A DNA stretch of 64,000 bases. Origin: Aquilonibacter sp963703325. GTDB taxonomy: Bacteria; Vulcanimicrobiota; Vulcanimicrobiia; Vulcanimicrobiales; Vulcanimicrobiaceae. Where the stretch lies: assembly GCA_963703325.1 (NCBI GenBank), contig OY969805.1, positions 1 through 64,000 on the forward strand, in the 5' to 3' direction. Below the pieces are notes generated by a model that worked only from the letters and a program-made list of their open reading frames with translations, did no database searches and was not told the DNA's origin. The position numbers and the translations under genes were made by a program. Below are positions 34,063 to 42,684 of this stretch, piece by piece. Every line of letters begins with the position of its first letter. Position 1 is the stretch's first letter.

Positions 34063-34790
34063 GCAACGCCGCTTCCGAGATAGGCTTCGATGACGGCCGG
34101 ATGCGCGAGCGCCTCTTCCGGCTTGCCCTGTGCGATCACGACGCCGGAGTCCATACACACGAGCCGGTCGATGACTTGCAGCAAGACGTGCAAGATGTGC
34201 TCGATCCACACGATGGTAATGCCGGTCGATCGCAGCTGGAGAATGATCGTGACCAGTTCGCTCGCTTCCGCGTCGGTCAGTCCGGCACCGATTTCATCGA
34301 GCAAGAGCACCTTGGGGTTCGTCGCTAGCGCTCGCGCAAGCTCCAAACGTTTACGATCGAGGAGGCCAAGCGTCGCTGCGGTGCGGTTCGCGCTGCTCAA
34401 CATTCCACACAGGTCGAGCGACGCGATGCTCGCTTTGTAGCCCTCGGCGCGCGTGCAGCTTCCGCCGCTCGATGCCGCGACGAAGACGTTTTCGAAAACC
34501 GTCATGTCGACGAACGGACGCGGTACCTGATGCGAGCGCCCAATACCCATGCGGCATCGCGCGGCTGCATCGGCGCGAGAGACGTCGAGACCGTCGAGGC
34601 TAACACTGCCGGCAGAAAGCGGATAGGTTCCGGCAAGCAGATTGAGCAGGGTGGTCTTGCCGGCGCCGTTTGGCCCCACGATCCCGACGGCTTCATTGCG
34701 CGAAACTTCAAAATCGACGCGATCGACGGCGATGAAGTTCCCGAATCGTTTGGTCGCGCCGGTAGCGCTGAGAACGTGGCTTGCGTCCAC
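34059..34790 (-). CDS. livG: ABC transporter ATPase, LivG family (aromatic cluster)
   Basis: A 243-residue ATPase, GTG start, with Walker A GPNGAGKTT near 38-46, IGRSHQVPRPF where most LivG proteins have GRTFQ, a signature region LGLLDRKRLELARA instead of LSYGQ, and Walker B VLLLDEIGAGL. It follows the GntR gene by three bases, so the regulator and the transporter are one transcript. Confidence 0.9.
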   Translation of the reverse strand: MDASHVLSATGATKRFGNFIAVDRVDFEVSRNEAVGIVGPNGAGKTTLLNLLAGTYPLSAGSVSLDGLDVSRADAAARCRMGIGRSHQVPRPFVDMTVFENVFVAASSGGSCTRAEGYKASIASLDLCGMLSSANRTAATLGLLDRKRLELARALATNPKVLLLDEIGAGLTDAEASELVTIILQLRSTGITIVWIEHILHVLLQVIDRLVCMDSGVVIAQGKPEEALAHPAVIEAYLGSGVA

Positions 34791-34793
34791 CTT

Positions 34794-35492
34794 TTAGATC
34801 GCCCGCAGCGCGGTCAAATCTTTGCCGCCGATTGCTAAGACGGTCTGCGCGACCGATCCGATGTGCGCCCGCATCGTACGCTCCGCGTCGTCTTCGTTGT
34901 GCGCGACGATCGCTTGCACGATCGCCTCATGTTCGTTGAGTGATTGCGCGATGCGCCCCGGCTGCAACACCGTGCGAAATTGGTAGCGCACGGCTTGCGA
35001 CTGCAACGACGACAGCAGCATTGTTGCCGTTTCATGATTCGCGATCTCGAGAACCGTGCGATGAAGCTTCGTGTTGAGCTGCGAATACGCGAGAAGATCG
35101 CCCGAATCGTAGCAAGCACGCATCTCGCCGATGATGCCGCGCAGCGCGCGTTCACCGTCGCCATCGATGCGCTTGGCCGCGCAGCGCGCAACAAGGCCTT
35201 CGAGTGCGGCGCGCGTTTCGAGGATTTCCACCGCTTCCAGCGCGGTATACGTTCGCACGCGCACGCCGCGATTGGGCTCGCGCACGAGCAGCCGCTGTTG
35301 CTCGAGGTGCGCGAACGCGGTGCGGATCACGGAGCGATTGGTGTTCAGATCCCTAGCAAGGTCTTGCTCCACCAAGCGCTCGTTCGGGGCGAGATCGCCC
35401 GATGCGATCGCACGCCGAATATGCTCGGCAATGTCAGATGCAGAGCGGGCGCGTGCAGGATCGTCTGCAAGTCCGTGAAAAATCGTCGCCAT
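34794..35492 (-). CDS. GntR-family (FCD-domain) regulator of the aromatic cluster
   Basis: A 232-residue FadR/FCD-type GntR regulator: N-terminal winged helix (IAEHIRRAIASGDLAPNERLVEQDLARDLN, then VIRTAFAHLEQQRLL) and a C-terminal FCD ligand domain with metal-type His residues (LNTKLHRTVLEIANH and RAHIGSV). It begins at the divergent control region whose 12-bp palindrome lies one base from its ATG, so it probably represses itself and both arms until a pathway intermediate binds. The start at 35492 is chosen over a longer frame that crosses into ligK. Confidence 0.9.
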   Translation of the reverse strand: MATIFHGLADDPARARSASDIAEHIRRAIASGDLAPNERLVEQDLARDLNTNRSVIRTAFAHLEQQRLLVREPNRGVRVRTYTALEAVEILETRAALEGLVARCAAKRIDGDGERALRGIIGEMRACYDSGDLLAYSQLNTKLHRTVLEIANHETATMLLSSLQSQAVRYQFRTVLQPGRIAQSLNEHEAIVQAIVAHNEDDAERTMRAHIGSVAQTVLAIGGKDLTALRAI

Positions 35493-35493
35493 G

Positions 35494-35505
35494 ATTGTCG
35501 ACAAT
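35494..35505. promoter_or_regulatory. Palindromic operator in divergent control region
   Basis: ATTGTCGACAAT is a perfect 12-base palindrome of the TTGT-N2-ACAA type often bound by FCD-family GntR proteins. It lies one base from the GntR start codon and 40 bases from the ligK start, within the 53-base gap that must hold promoters for both operons. Confidence 0.65.
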
Positions 35506-35545
35506 GTTGGCAACGAGTTTGTTTCCCTCCTGGTGATTTCTCGCA

Positions 35546-36172
35546 ATGGTTGATTATCAAGAGTGCGCGCGTCTCGGGGTTGCGACGATTTACGAGGCGT
35601 CGGGTAAAGAGGGCCTAATTGATCTTGCGCTCCATCAGCTCGTTCCGCATAGTCGCGCGGCGGGCCCCGCACGCACGGTGCGCTGTTCGCAAGACGACAA
35701 TTTAATGGTGCACGCAGCGATCGAGCGTATCGCGCGCGGGGATATCGTCGTGCTGACGATGCCCGAACCGCGAGCGGTCGCCCTCGTCGGGGACCTCCTG
35801 CTCACGCAAATGATCGCGGCCGGCGCAGCAGGCGTCTTGGTGGACGCAGCGGTGCGCGACGCCGAGGATCTGGCGTCGATGGCTGTGCCCGTCTGGGCGC
35901 GTTGGATACGGGTGCGGGGTGCGAAGAAGGCGATTCCCGGAGAGCTCGACGTCCCGGTCGATGTCGGCGGTACACGGATTTCGCCCGGCGATCTCGTCGT
36001 GCTCGATGCCGATGGTGCGTGTGCGATTCGCAGCGATCGCGTGGACGAGGTCCTCGTCGCGTCGCGCAAGCGCATTGAAAGCGAAAGCCGAAACCGCGAG
36101 CGCTATGCGCGCGGCGAGCACTCGTACGACATCAACGATCTGCGCAAATTGGTCGAAGGCTCGCGCGCGTGA
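35546..36172 (+). CDS. ligK: 4-carboxy-4-hydroxy-2-oxoadipate aldolase
   Basis: Class II metal-dependent aldolase of the RraA-like fold that splits 4-carboxy-4-hydroxy-2-oxoadipate into pyruvate and oxaloacetate, the last step of protocatechuate 4,5-cleavage. The 208-residue protein carries GDLLLTQMIAAGAAGVLVDAAVRD (residues 86-109), where Gly-Asp, Leu-Leu and the final Arg-Asp mark the active site. Context next to ligUJIABC makes the assignment firm over plain RraA. No clear ribosome binding site precedes the ATG. Confidence 0.92.
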   Translation: MVDYQECARLGVATIYEASGKEGLIDLALHQLVPHSRAAGPARTVRCSQDDNLMVHAAIERIARGDIVVLTMPEPRAVALVGDLLLTQMIAAGAAGVLVDAAVRDAEDLASMAVPVWARWIRVRGAKKAIPGELDVPVDVGGTRISPGDLVVLDADGACAIRSDRVDEVLVASRKRIESESRNRERYARGEHSYDINDLRKLVEGSRA

Positions 36173-37266
36173 GGCAACGCGCGATCCCCTGCACGTTGAT
36201 GCGCGGCGGGACGTCGAAGGGTCCATTTTTTCTCGCGAGCGATTTGCCGGACGATACGGCCGTGCGCGATGCGGTGCTGCTCGCAGCGATGGGCTCACCC
36301 GACGTGCGTCAGATCGACGGCGTCGGCGGCGCGGATACGCTCACCAGTAAAGTCGCGATCGTCGGTCCTTCGAGCCGGCCCGACGCGGATGTCGACTATC
36401 TCTTCTTACAAGTCGTCGTCGGCGAAGCGCGCGTGGACGCGTCGCAGAACTGCGGCAACATGCTGGCGGGCGTCGGACCGTTCGCGATCGAGCGCGGCCT
36501 GATTGCCGCAACGGCGCCACGAACGAGCGTGCGAATCCACATGGTCAACACCGCCTCGATTGCCGTCGCGCATATCCAAACGCCTGACGGTCACGTCCGC
36601 TACGACGGCGATGCGCGCATCGACGGCGTTCCCGGAACCGCGGCGCCGATCGACATCGATTTCCTCGATGTTGCCGGGGGAAGCTGCGGCGCGCTGTTGC
36701 CGTCGGGAAATGCTCGCGACGTCATCGCCGACACCGACGTGACCCTGATCGATAACGGCATGCCGGTCGTGGTGATGCGCGCATCGGACTTCGGACAAAC
36801 GGGCGATGAAACGCCCGAAGACATGGAAGCCGATGGCGCGCTGCGCGCCAGGGTCGAAGCGATACGGTTGGAAGCCGGCAAGCGCATGAAGTTGGGCGAT
36901 GTGACCAAGAAAACCGTGCCGAAGATGTGCCTTGTCGCCCCCGCGCGCAACGGCGGCGACATCTCGACACGCATGTTCATTCCGCACAAAGTCCACAAAG
37001 CGATCGGCGTCTTCGGAGCGGTCAGCGTTGCGACCGCGTGCGCTCTTCCGGGATCGATCGCGTCGGAGATCGCTCCCTCAGGTGGAGACGGCGCGCGCAG
37101 TTTTGAGATCGAGCATCCGACCGGCTTTTTCACCGTCTCGATGGAGATCGAGTCCGGCCCATCCGGCCCGCACGTGCAACGTTCGGCGCTGCTGCGCACG
37201 GCGCGGGCGCTGATGGCGGGTGACCTCTTTATTCCCGGTGACGTTTGGAGGAACGGCTCCCTGTGA
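36169..37266 (+). CDS. ligU: 4-oxalomesaconate tautomerase (PrpF family)
   Basis: Converts the keto form of oxalomesaconate to the form used by the hydratase. The 365-residue protein is a PrpF-family isomerase with the N-terminal CTLMRGGTSKGPFF, the NCGNM loop near 94-98 and GPSGPHVQRS near the C-terminus. Overlaps ligK (GTGA) and ligJ (GTGA). PrpF proteins also act on aconitate, but the surrounding lig genes favour this role. Confidence 0.9.
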   Translation: MRQRAIPCTLMRGGTSKGPFFLASDLPDDTAVRDAVLLAAMGSPDVRQIDGVGGADTLTSKVAIVGPSSRPDADVDYLFLQVVVGEARVDASQNCGNMLAGVGPFAIERGLIAATAPRTSVRIHMVNTASIAVAHIQTPDGHVRYDGDARIDGVPGTAAPIDIDFLDVAGGSCGALLPSGNARDVIADTDVTLIDNGMPVVVMRASDFGQTGDETPEDMEADGALRARVEAIRLEAGKRMKLGDVTKKTVPKMCLVAPARNGGDISTRMFIPHKVHKAIGVFGAVSVATACALPGSIASEIAPSGGDGARSFEIEHPTGFFTVSMEIESGPSGPHVQRSALLRTARALMAGDLFIPGDVWRNGSL

Positions 37267-38285
37267 TCATCGATTGCCACGGCCACTACACGACCGCGCC
37301 CGAGGCGTTGCAAACCTTCCGTGCCGCGCAGATCGCGGGGCTGTCCGACGCGCCGCTGCCCTCGCCACTGGAGCCGAATATCAGCGACGACGAGATCCGT
37401 ACCAGCCTCGAGAACGCGCAACTGAAGTTCTCGCGCGAGCGCGGCACCGACGTGACGATTTTCTCGCCGCGGGCGTCGGCGATGGCCCATCATATCGGAA
37501 CGCAAGCCACCAGCATCGCCTGGGCGCGCGCGTGCAACGATCTGATCGCGCGCGTGTGCGACCTCTATCCACGCAACTTCGTTGGCGTGGCGCAGCTGCC
37601 GCAGTCGCCCGGCGCCAACCTCGTCGCCAGCATCCGAGAGCTCGAGCGCAGTGTGAACGAGCTCGGGTTCATCGGCCTCAACCTCAATCCCGATCCGTCG
37701 GGCGGCCATTGGAATTCGCCGCCGCTGACCGACAAGTTCTGGTATCCGCTCTACGAGAAGATGGTCGAGCTCGATGTCCCGGCGATGGTCCACGTGAGCG
37801 CGTCGTGCAATCCAAACTTTCACGCAACCGGCGCGCACTACATCAATGCAGATACGACCGCGTTCATGCAATTCATCACCGCGGATCTGTTCGTTGATTT
37901 CCCGACCCTCCGATTCATCATCCCACACGGTGGCGGCGCGGTGCCGTATCACTGGGGTCGCTATCGCGGGCTCGCACAAGACATGAAGCGGCCGCCGCTC
38001 GAAGAGTCGCTGTTGAACAACGTCTTTTTCGATACGTGTGTCTACCACTCGCCGGGCATCGAACTGCTCTTCAAGGTGATTCCACCCGAGAACATCCTGT
38101 TCGGTTCCGAGATGGTCGGTGCCGTACGCGGGATCGATCCGCGTACCGGCTTCAACTACGACGATACCAAGCGCTACATCGAAGCCCTCGGGCTCGACGA
38201 CGCAACGCGCACGAAAATCTATGAAGGCAACGCGCAGCGCGTCTATCCGCGCCTGCGAAGCCGGTTGGGTTCCGCCATCTCGTGA
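37263..38285 (+). CDS. ligJ: 4-oxalomesaconate hydratase
   Basis: Amidohydrolase-fold hydratase that adds water to oxalomesaconate to give 4-carboxy-4-hydroxy-2-oxoadipate. 340 residues, starting IIDCHGHYTTAPEAL with the metal-binding His-x-His, FIIPHGGGAVPYHWGR in the middle and NILFGSEMVGAVRG near the end. GTG start at 37263 overlaps the ligU stop; an upstream TTG in the same frame lies on the ribosome binding site GGAGG and is rejected. Confidence 0.93.
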   Translation: MIIDCHGHYTTAPEALQTFRAAQIAGLSDAPLPSPLEPNISDDEIRTSLENAQLKFSRERGTDVTIFSPRASAMAHHIGTQATSIAWARACNDLIARVCDLYPRNFVGVAQLPQSPGANLVASIRELERSVNELGFIGLNLNPDPSGGHWNSPPLTDKFWYPLYEKMVELDVPAMVHVSASCNPNFHATGAHYINADTTAFMQFITADLFVDFPTLRFIIPHGGGAVPYHWGRYRGLAQDMKRPPLEESLLNNVFFDTCVYHSPGIELLFKVIPPENILFGSEMVGAVRGIDPRTGFNYDDTKRYIEALGLDDATRTKIYEGNAQRVYPRLRSRLGSAIS

Positions 38286-39157
38286 CCGATCTGAATCGCT
38301 ATCACCCGAGTCCCACCTGTCCGGCGTTCCAAGCCCCGGCCGGAGCGGTCGACGCGCATTGCCATGTCTTCGGACCGGGCGATGTGTTTCCGTACGCGCC
38401 GCAACGCAAATACACGCCCGGCGATGCGCCGAAGGAAGCGCTCTTCGAATTGCGCGATCTCCTCGGGTTCGCGCGCAACGTGATCGTTCAGGCGAGTTGC
38501 CACGGTTCGGATAACGCCGCTATGGTCGATGCGTTGGTTGCGGCCGGCGATAAAGCTCGCGGCATCGCCGTGGTGGAGCACGACGTGAGCGCGTTGGAGC
38601 TTGCGGAGATGCACGCGGCCGGCGTTCGCGGCGTACGGTTCAACTTCTTGAAGCGTCTGGTGGATGCGACGCCGCGCGAGCACTACGTGCACATCGCGGA
38701 AAAAGCCATCCCGCTCGGCTGGCACATCGTCATCTACTTCGAAGCCCCGGAGCTGGAGGATCTCACGCCGTTCATCACCTCGCTGCCGGCAACCGTGGTG
38801 ATCGATCACATGGGCCGGCCCGACGTCGATCTGGGCTTGGAGCATCCGCAGTGGAAACGGTTCATCGCGCTCATGGACGAGCATCCGAATCTGTGGGTGA
38901 AGGTCAGTGGTCCGGAACGGCTTTCGAAGATCGGACCGCCCTACGACGACGTCGTGCTGTTTGGACGCGCGCTCGTCGAGCGCTATCCCGACCGCGTGCT
39001 GTGGGGCACTGATTGGCCGCATCCCAACATGACGACGCATATGCCCGACGACGGCAAGCTGGTCGACTTCATACCGCGCATCGCGACCACGACGGCGCTG
39101 CAAGAGCAATTGCTGGTGCATAATCCCATGCGGCTCTACTGGCCCGAAGAACGATGA
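38282..39157 (+). CDS. ligI: 2-pyrone-4,6-dicarboxylate lactonase
   Basis: Hydrolyses 2-pyrone-4,6-dicarboxylate (PDC) to oxalomesaconate. The 291-residue amidohydrolase has VDAHCHVFGPGDVFPYAP near 23-40 (His-x-His plus the PDC lactonase loop), VIDHMGRPDV and WGTDWPHPN with the catalytic Asp. GTG start overlaps ligJ by 4 bases. Confidence 0.93.
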   Translation: MTDLNRYHPSPTCPAFQAPAGAVDAHCHVFGPGDVFPYAPQRKYTPGDAPKEALFELRDLLGFARNVIVQASCHGSDNAAMVDALVAAGDKARGIAVVEHDVSALELAEMHAAGVRGVRFNFLKRLVDATPREHYVHIAEKAIPLGWHIVIYFEAPELEDLTPFITSLPATVVIDHMGRPDVDLGLEHPQWKRFIALMDEHPNLWVKVSGPERLSKIGPPYDDVVLFGRALVERYPDRVLWGTDWPHPNMTTHMPDDGKLVDFIPRIATTTALQEQLLVHNPMRLYWPEER

Positions 39158-39555
39158 TGACGCAGCGCGAGAATCCGTTCGACGATATCCCCGGAACGAC
39201 GCTCTTCGACGCCGAGCATTCGCGCAAGGGCTATCACCTCAACATGTTCTGCATGTCGCTGATGAGTCCGGAGAACCGCGCGGCCTTCAAGGCCGATGAG
39301 CCTGCCTATCTCGATCGTTGGCCGATGACCGCGGAGCAGCGCGACGCCGTCCTCACACGCGACTGGAATCGCATGCTTGAGCTCGGCGGCAACATCTATT
39401 ACACGTCGAAGCTGGGCGCGACCGATGGGCTCTCGTTTCAAGCGCTCGCCGCGAAGATGTCGGGCATGACGCAGGAGGCGTACGTCGAGATGATGCGCTC
39501 GGGCGGTCGCGGCATCGAAGGCAATCGCAGCAAATCGGAGTGGCGCGATGGCTAG
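39154..39555 (+). CDS. ligA: Protocatechuate 4,5-dioxygenase, alpha subunit
   Basis: Small helical subunit (133 residues) that caps the active site of the extradiol dioxygenase. Typical stretches are PGTTLFDAEHSRKGYHLNMF and GGNIYYTSKLGATDG. The stop overlaps the ligB start by 8 bases, which fits equal synthesis of the two subunits. Confidence 0.94.
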   Translation: MMTQRENPFDDIPGTTLFDAEHSRKGYHLNMFCMSLMSPENRAAFKADEPAYLDRWPMTAEQRDAVLTRDWNRMLELGGNIYYTSKLGATDGLSFQALAAKMSGMTQEAYVEMMRSGGRGIEGNRSKSEWRDG

Positions 39556-40399
39556 AATCGTGGCGGGGGTAGCGACGTCGCACATACCGGCCGTCGGAGC
39601 CGCACTCGATAACGGTCGCACGACCGAGTCCTACTGGCAGCCGGTCTTTGCCGGTTATGAATTCTCGAAGAAGTGGATCGCGGATTTGGCGCCCGACGTC
39701 ATCATCGAGGTCTACAACGACCACGCCACGGCGTTCTCGCTGGACATCATTCCAACGTTTGCGATCGGATGCGCGCCGGAATTTCCGATCGCCGATGAAG
39801 GCTGGGGACCGCGCCGGGTGCCGCCCGTCGTGGGGCATCCGGAACTTGCGTGGCACATTGCCCAGTCGACGATCCTGGACGAATTCGACATGACAATCGT
39901 CAACAACATGGCCGTCGATCACGGACTCACCGTACCGCTCTCGTTGATGTTCGGGCAGCCCAAAGCGTGGCCCGCTCCGGTGATTCCGCTCGCAGTCAAC
40001 GTCGTGCAATATCCGCCGCCGACGGGAAACCGCTGCTACAATCTGGGCAAAGCGATTCGCAAAGCGGTCGAGTCGTACCCCGAAGATCTGCGCGTGGTCG
40101 TCTTTGGCACGGGCGGCATGTCGCACCAGCTTCAGGGCCCGCGTGCCGGGCTCATCAACGCGCAATTCGACAATGCATTCCTCGATGAACTCGTCGCCGA
40201 CCCCGCACACCTGGCGCTTCGGCCGCACATCGAGTACGTTCGCGAAGCCGGCTCCGAGGCGATCGAGCTCGTGATGTGGCTGATCATGCGCGGCGCACTC
40301 GACGATCGTGTCGAAGAAATTCATCGCTTCTACCACGTGCCGGCGTCGAACACGGCGGTGGGACATCTGATTTTAGAAAACGCGGGGAACAAGCGTTGA
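39548..40399 (+). CDS. ligB: Protocatechuate 4,5-dioxygenase, beta (catalytic) subunit
   Basis: Fe(II) extradiol dioxygenase that opens protocatechuate between C4 and C5. The 283-residue protein keeps the metal and catalytic residues known from the Sphingobium LigB: His12 (TSHIPAVG), His59 (NDHA), Glu240 (SEAIELVMW) as iron ligands and His193 (GGMSHQL) as the acid/base, the last three shifted by two relative to the reference. Strong match in sequence, length and context. Confidence 0.95.
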   Translation: MARIVAGVATSHIPAVGAALDNGRTTESYWQPVFAGYEFSKKWIADLAPDVIIEVYNDHATAFSLDIIPTFAIGCAPEFPIADEGWGPRRVPPVVGHPELAWHIAQSTILDEFDMTIVNNMAVDHGLTVPLSLMFGQPKAWPAPVIPLAVNVVQYPPPTGNRCYNLGKAIRKAVESYPEDLRVVVFGTGGMSHQLQGPRAGLINAQFDNAFLDELVADPAHLALRPHIEYVREAGSEAIELVMWLIMRGALDDRVEEIHRFYHVPASNTAVGHLILENAGNKR

Positions 40400-41355
40400 T
40401 CAACGTTGCGCTCGCCGGGCAAGGCGCCTTCGGCGTCAAACATCTCGAAGCTATCGCCAACATCGGAGGCGTGAACGTGATCTCCCTCGCCGGCGGACGC
40501 CCCGAATCGACGAAAGACGTTGCCCAACGATTCAAGATTCCGCACTGGACCACCGATTTCCAAGAGACGCTTGCGCAGCCCGGCCTCGACGCCGTGATCA
40601 TTGCATCGCCCACGCAGATCCACCGTCAACAAGCCGAGCAAGCGATGCGATCCGGCAAACACGTGCTGGTTGAGATTCCGGTCGCTGATTCGGTCGAAGA
40701 CGCGCGCGCGCTGGTCGACGTGCAGCGCGAGACCGGCGTGATTGCGATGGCCGGCCACGTGCGCCGCTTTAACCCGAGCCACCAGTACCTTCATCGGCGA
40801 ATCGAGCGCGGCGAATTCAACGTCCAGCAAATGGACGTGCAAACGTATTTCTTCCGCCGAACCAATACCAATGCACTGGGCCAACCGCGAAGCTGGACCG
40901 ACCATCTGCTCTGGCACCACGCGTGCCACACCGTCGATCTCTTTCAGTGGCAGACCGGCGGGACCGCGGAGATCGCGCAGGCGATCCAGGGACCGATAGA
41001 TCCCACGCTCGGCATCGCCATGGACATGAGCATTCAACTCAAAGCGCCGTCCGGCGCGATACTCACCCTTTCACTTTCTTTCAACAATGATGGACCCTTT
41101 GGATCGTTTTTCCGGTACATCGGCGATACCGGTACGTACCTCGCGTACTACGACGATCTGAGCACCGGCAAGAACGAGAAGATCGACTTGTCGGGCGTCG
41201 CCGTTTCCAACAACGGAATCGAACTCGAGGATCGCGAGTTTTTCGCGGCGATCGCCGAGCGTCGAGAACCACAATCCAGTCTGGTCGATACGTTGCCCGC
41301 GTATGAGACGCTCGCGCGCCTCGAAGAGCAACTCGGCCGGTTTGTCGCCGCATAA
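40396..41355 (+). CDS. ligC: 4-carboxy-2-hydroxymuconate-6-semialdehyde dehydrogenase
   Basis: NADP-dependent oxidation of the ring-cleavage product (hemiacetal form) to 2-pyrone-4,6-dicarboxylate. The 319-residue Gfo/Idh/MocA-fold protein starts INVALAGQGAFGVKHLEAI (nucleotide-binding loop), has VLVEIPVADS in place of the usual EKP loop, and RRTNTNALGQPRSWTDHLLWHHACHTVD with the active-site His and Asp. The TTG start overlaps the ligB stop (TTGA). Confidence 0.92.
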   Translation: MINVALAGQGAFGVKHLEAIANIGGVNVISLAGGRPESTKDVAQRFKIPHWTTDFQETLAQPGLDAVIIASPTQIHRQQAEQAMRSGKHVLVEIPVADSVEDARALVDVQRETGVIAMAGHVRRFNPSHQYLHRRIERGEFNVQQMDVQTYFFRRTNTNALGQPRSWTDHLLWHHACHTVDLFQWQTGGTAEIAQAIQGPIDPTLGIAMDMSIQLKAPSGAILTLSLSFNNDGPFGSFFRYIGDTGTYLAYYDDLSTGKNEKIDLSGVAVSNNGIELEDREFFAAIAERREPQSSLVDTLPAYETLARLEEQLGRFVAA

Positions 41356-41390
41356 CGATGCACTTTAGCAACAGGATCTAGGAGGTGTTT

Positions 41391-42677
41391 ATGTCATCGG
41401 ATTCTACCCGACGTTCATTCATGATCGGAACCGGCGGAGCGGCGCTTGCAGCCGCCATTCCGTCGCTCTGGGTCGGCGCCGACGCGGCCGAAGTCATCAA
41501 GGTTGGTTTTGTGAGCCCGCGCACGGGACCGCTCGCCGGGTTCGGTGAGTGCGATCCCTTTGTCATCAGCCTCGCGCGGAAGGCGCTCGCCGGCGGCCTC
41601 ATGGCCGGCGGCAAACGCTACGCCGTTGAAATCCTCGATCGTGATTCGCAATCCGATCCTACACGCGCGGGGCAGCTCGCCAACGAGCTGATCAGCAAGG
41701 ACGGCGTGGACATGATGCTGGTGACCTCCACTCCGGAGGTCGTCAATCCGGTTTCGGATGCGAGCGAAGCGGCAGGCGTTCCGTGCCTCTCGACGGTCGT
41801 GCCGTGGGAAGCCTGGTACTTTGGGCGTGGCGCAAAGCCGGGCCAACCCTCACCGTTCAAGTGGACGTATCACTACAGCTTCGGCGTCAATAGTTTTCTC
41901 GTGGCGTATGTTTCGCAGTGGGCCGAACTTCCGACCAACAAGAAGGTTGCGGCGCTCTACCCGAACGATGCCGACGGCAACGCCATCCGCGAACACTTGA
42001 TTCCCGACCTCGAAAAGCACGGTTTCACGGTCATCGATCCGGGCGGCTACGAAGACGGAACCAGCGATTACTCCGCGCAGATCGCAAAATTCAAGGCCGA
42101 GAACTGCCAAATCTTCAACACGTTCCCGATTCCACCGGACTTCGCGGCATTCTGGCATCAAGCGGCGCAGCAAGGCTACACGAGCATGGTGAAGATCGCC
42201 CAGATCGCTAAGACCGGCCTCTTTCCATCGCAGGTCGAAGCGCTGGGCTCGCTCGGCGATCGGCTGGCAACTGCAGACTACTGGCACCCCGATTTCCCGT
42301 ATAAATCGTCCCTTACCGGCATCGGCTCGCACGCGCTGGCTGATGCCTACGCGAATTCGACCGGCAAGCAGTGGACGCAGCAACTCGGCGCATCGCTCTC
42401 GCTCTTTGACGCGGGCATGACCGCGCTGAAAAATTCGGCGGCGCCCAAGACCAAAGCTGCCGTTGCCAAAGCGCTCTCGCGCTTGGACACGGTCACAATC
42501 GACGGGCGCGTCGATTTCACACACGGCCCCGTTCCGAACGTCGCCGTGATGCCGATCCTCGGATCGCAGTGGCTCAAAGCCAAGCCCGGGAGCCGCTTCC
42601 AATTCGATAACCCCCTGACCGAAAATGCCGGCGATCGTAACGTGCCGGTTCACGCGAAACTGATCCCGTACTCATAA
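41391..42677 (+). CDS. Tat-exported binding protein of Liv-type transporter (aromatic cluster)
   Basis: A 428-residue type-1 periplasmic binding protein. The N-terminus TRRSFMIGTGGAALAAA is a twin-arginine signal, so it folds before export. Then IKVGFVSPRTGPLAGFGE, the usual first ligand-site strand. AGGAGG lies 5 bases before the ATG. It has no permeases beside it, and the LivGFHM set in the other arm of the cluster has no binding protein, so they almost surely belong together. Likely ligand: p-coumarate or a similar aromatic acid (inference). Confidence 0.9.
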   Translation: MSSDSTRRSFMIGTGGAALAAAIPSLWVGADAAEVIKVGFVSPRTGPLAGFGECDPFVISLARKALAGGLMAGGKRYAVEILDRDSQSDPTRAGQLANELISKDGVDMMLVTSTPEVVNPVSDASEAAGVPCLSTVVPWEAWYFGRGAKPGQPSPFKWTYHYSFGVNSFLVAYVSQWAELPTNKKVAALYPNDADGNAIREHLIPDLEKHGFTVIDPGGYEDGTSDYSAQIAKFKAENCQIFNTFPIPPDFAAFWHQAAQQGYTSMVKIAQIAKTGLFPSQVEALGSLGDRLATADYWHPDFPYKSSLTGIGSHALADAYANSTGKQWTQQLGASLSLFDAGMTALKNSAAPKTKAAVAKALSRLDTVTIDGRVDFTHGPVPNVAVMPILGSQWLKAKPGSRFQFDNPLTENAGDRNVPVHAKLIPYS

Positions 42678-42684
42678 GCCGGCC

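Noticed and set aside
36600..38048. 482-residue open frame on the minus strand
   Set aside because: Antisense to ligU and ligJ, which have clear signature motifs and overlapping junctions.
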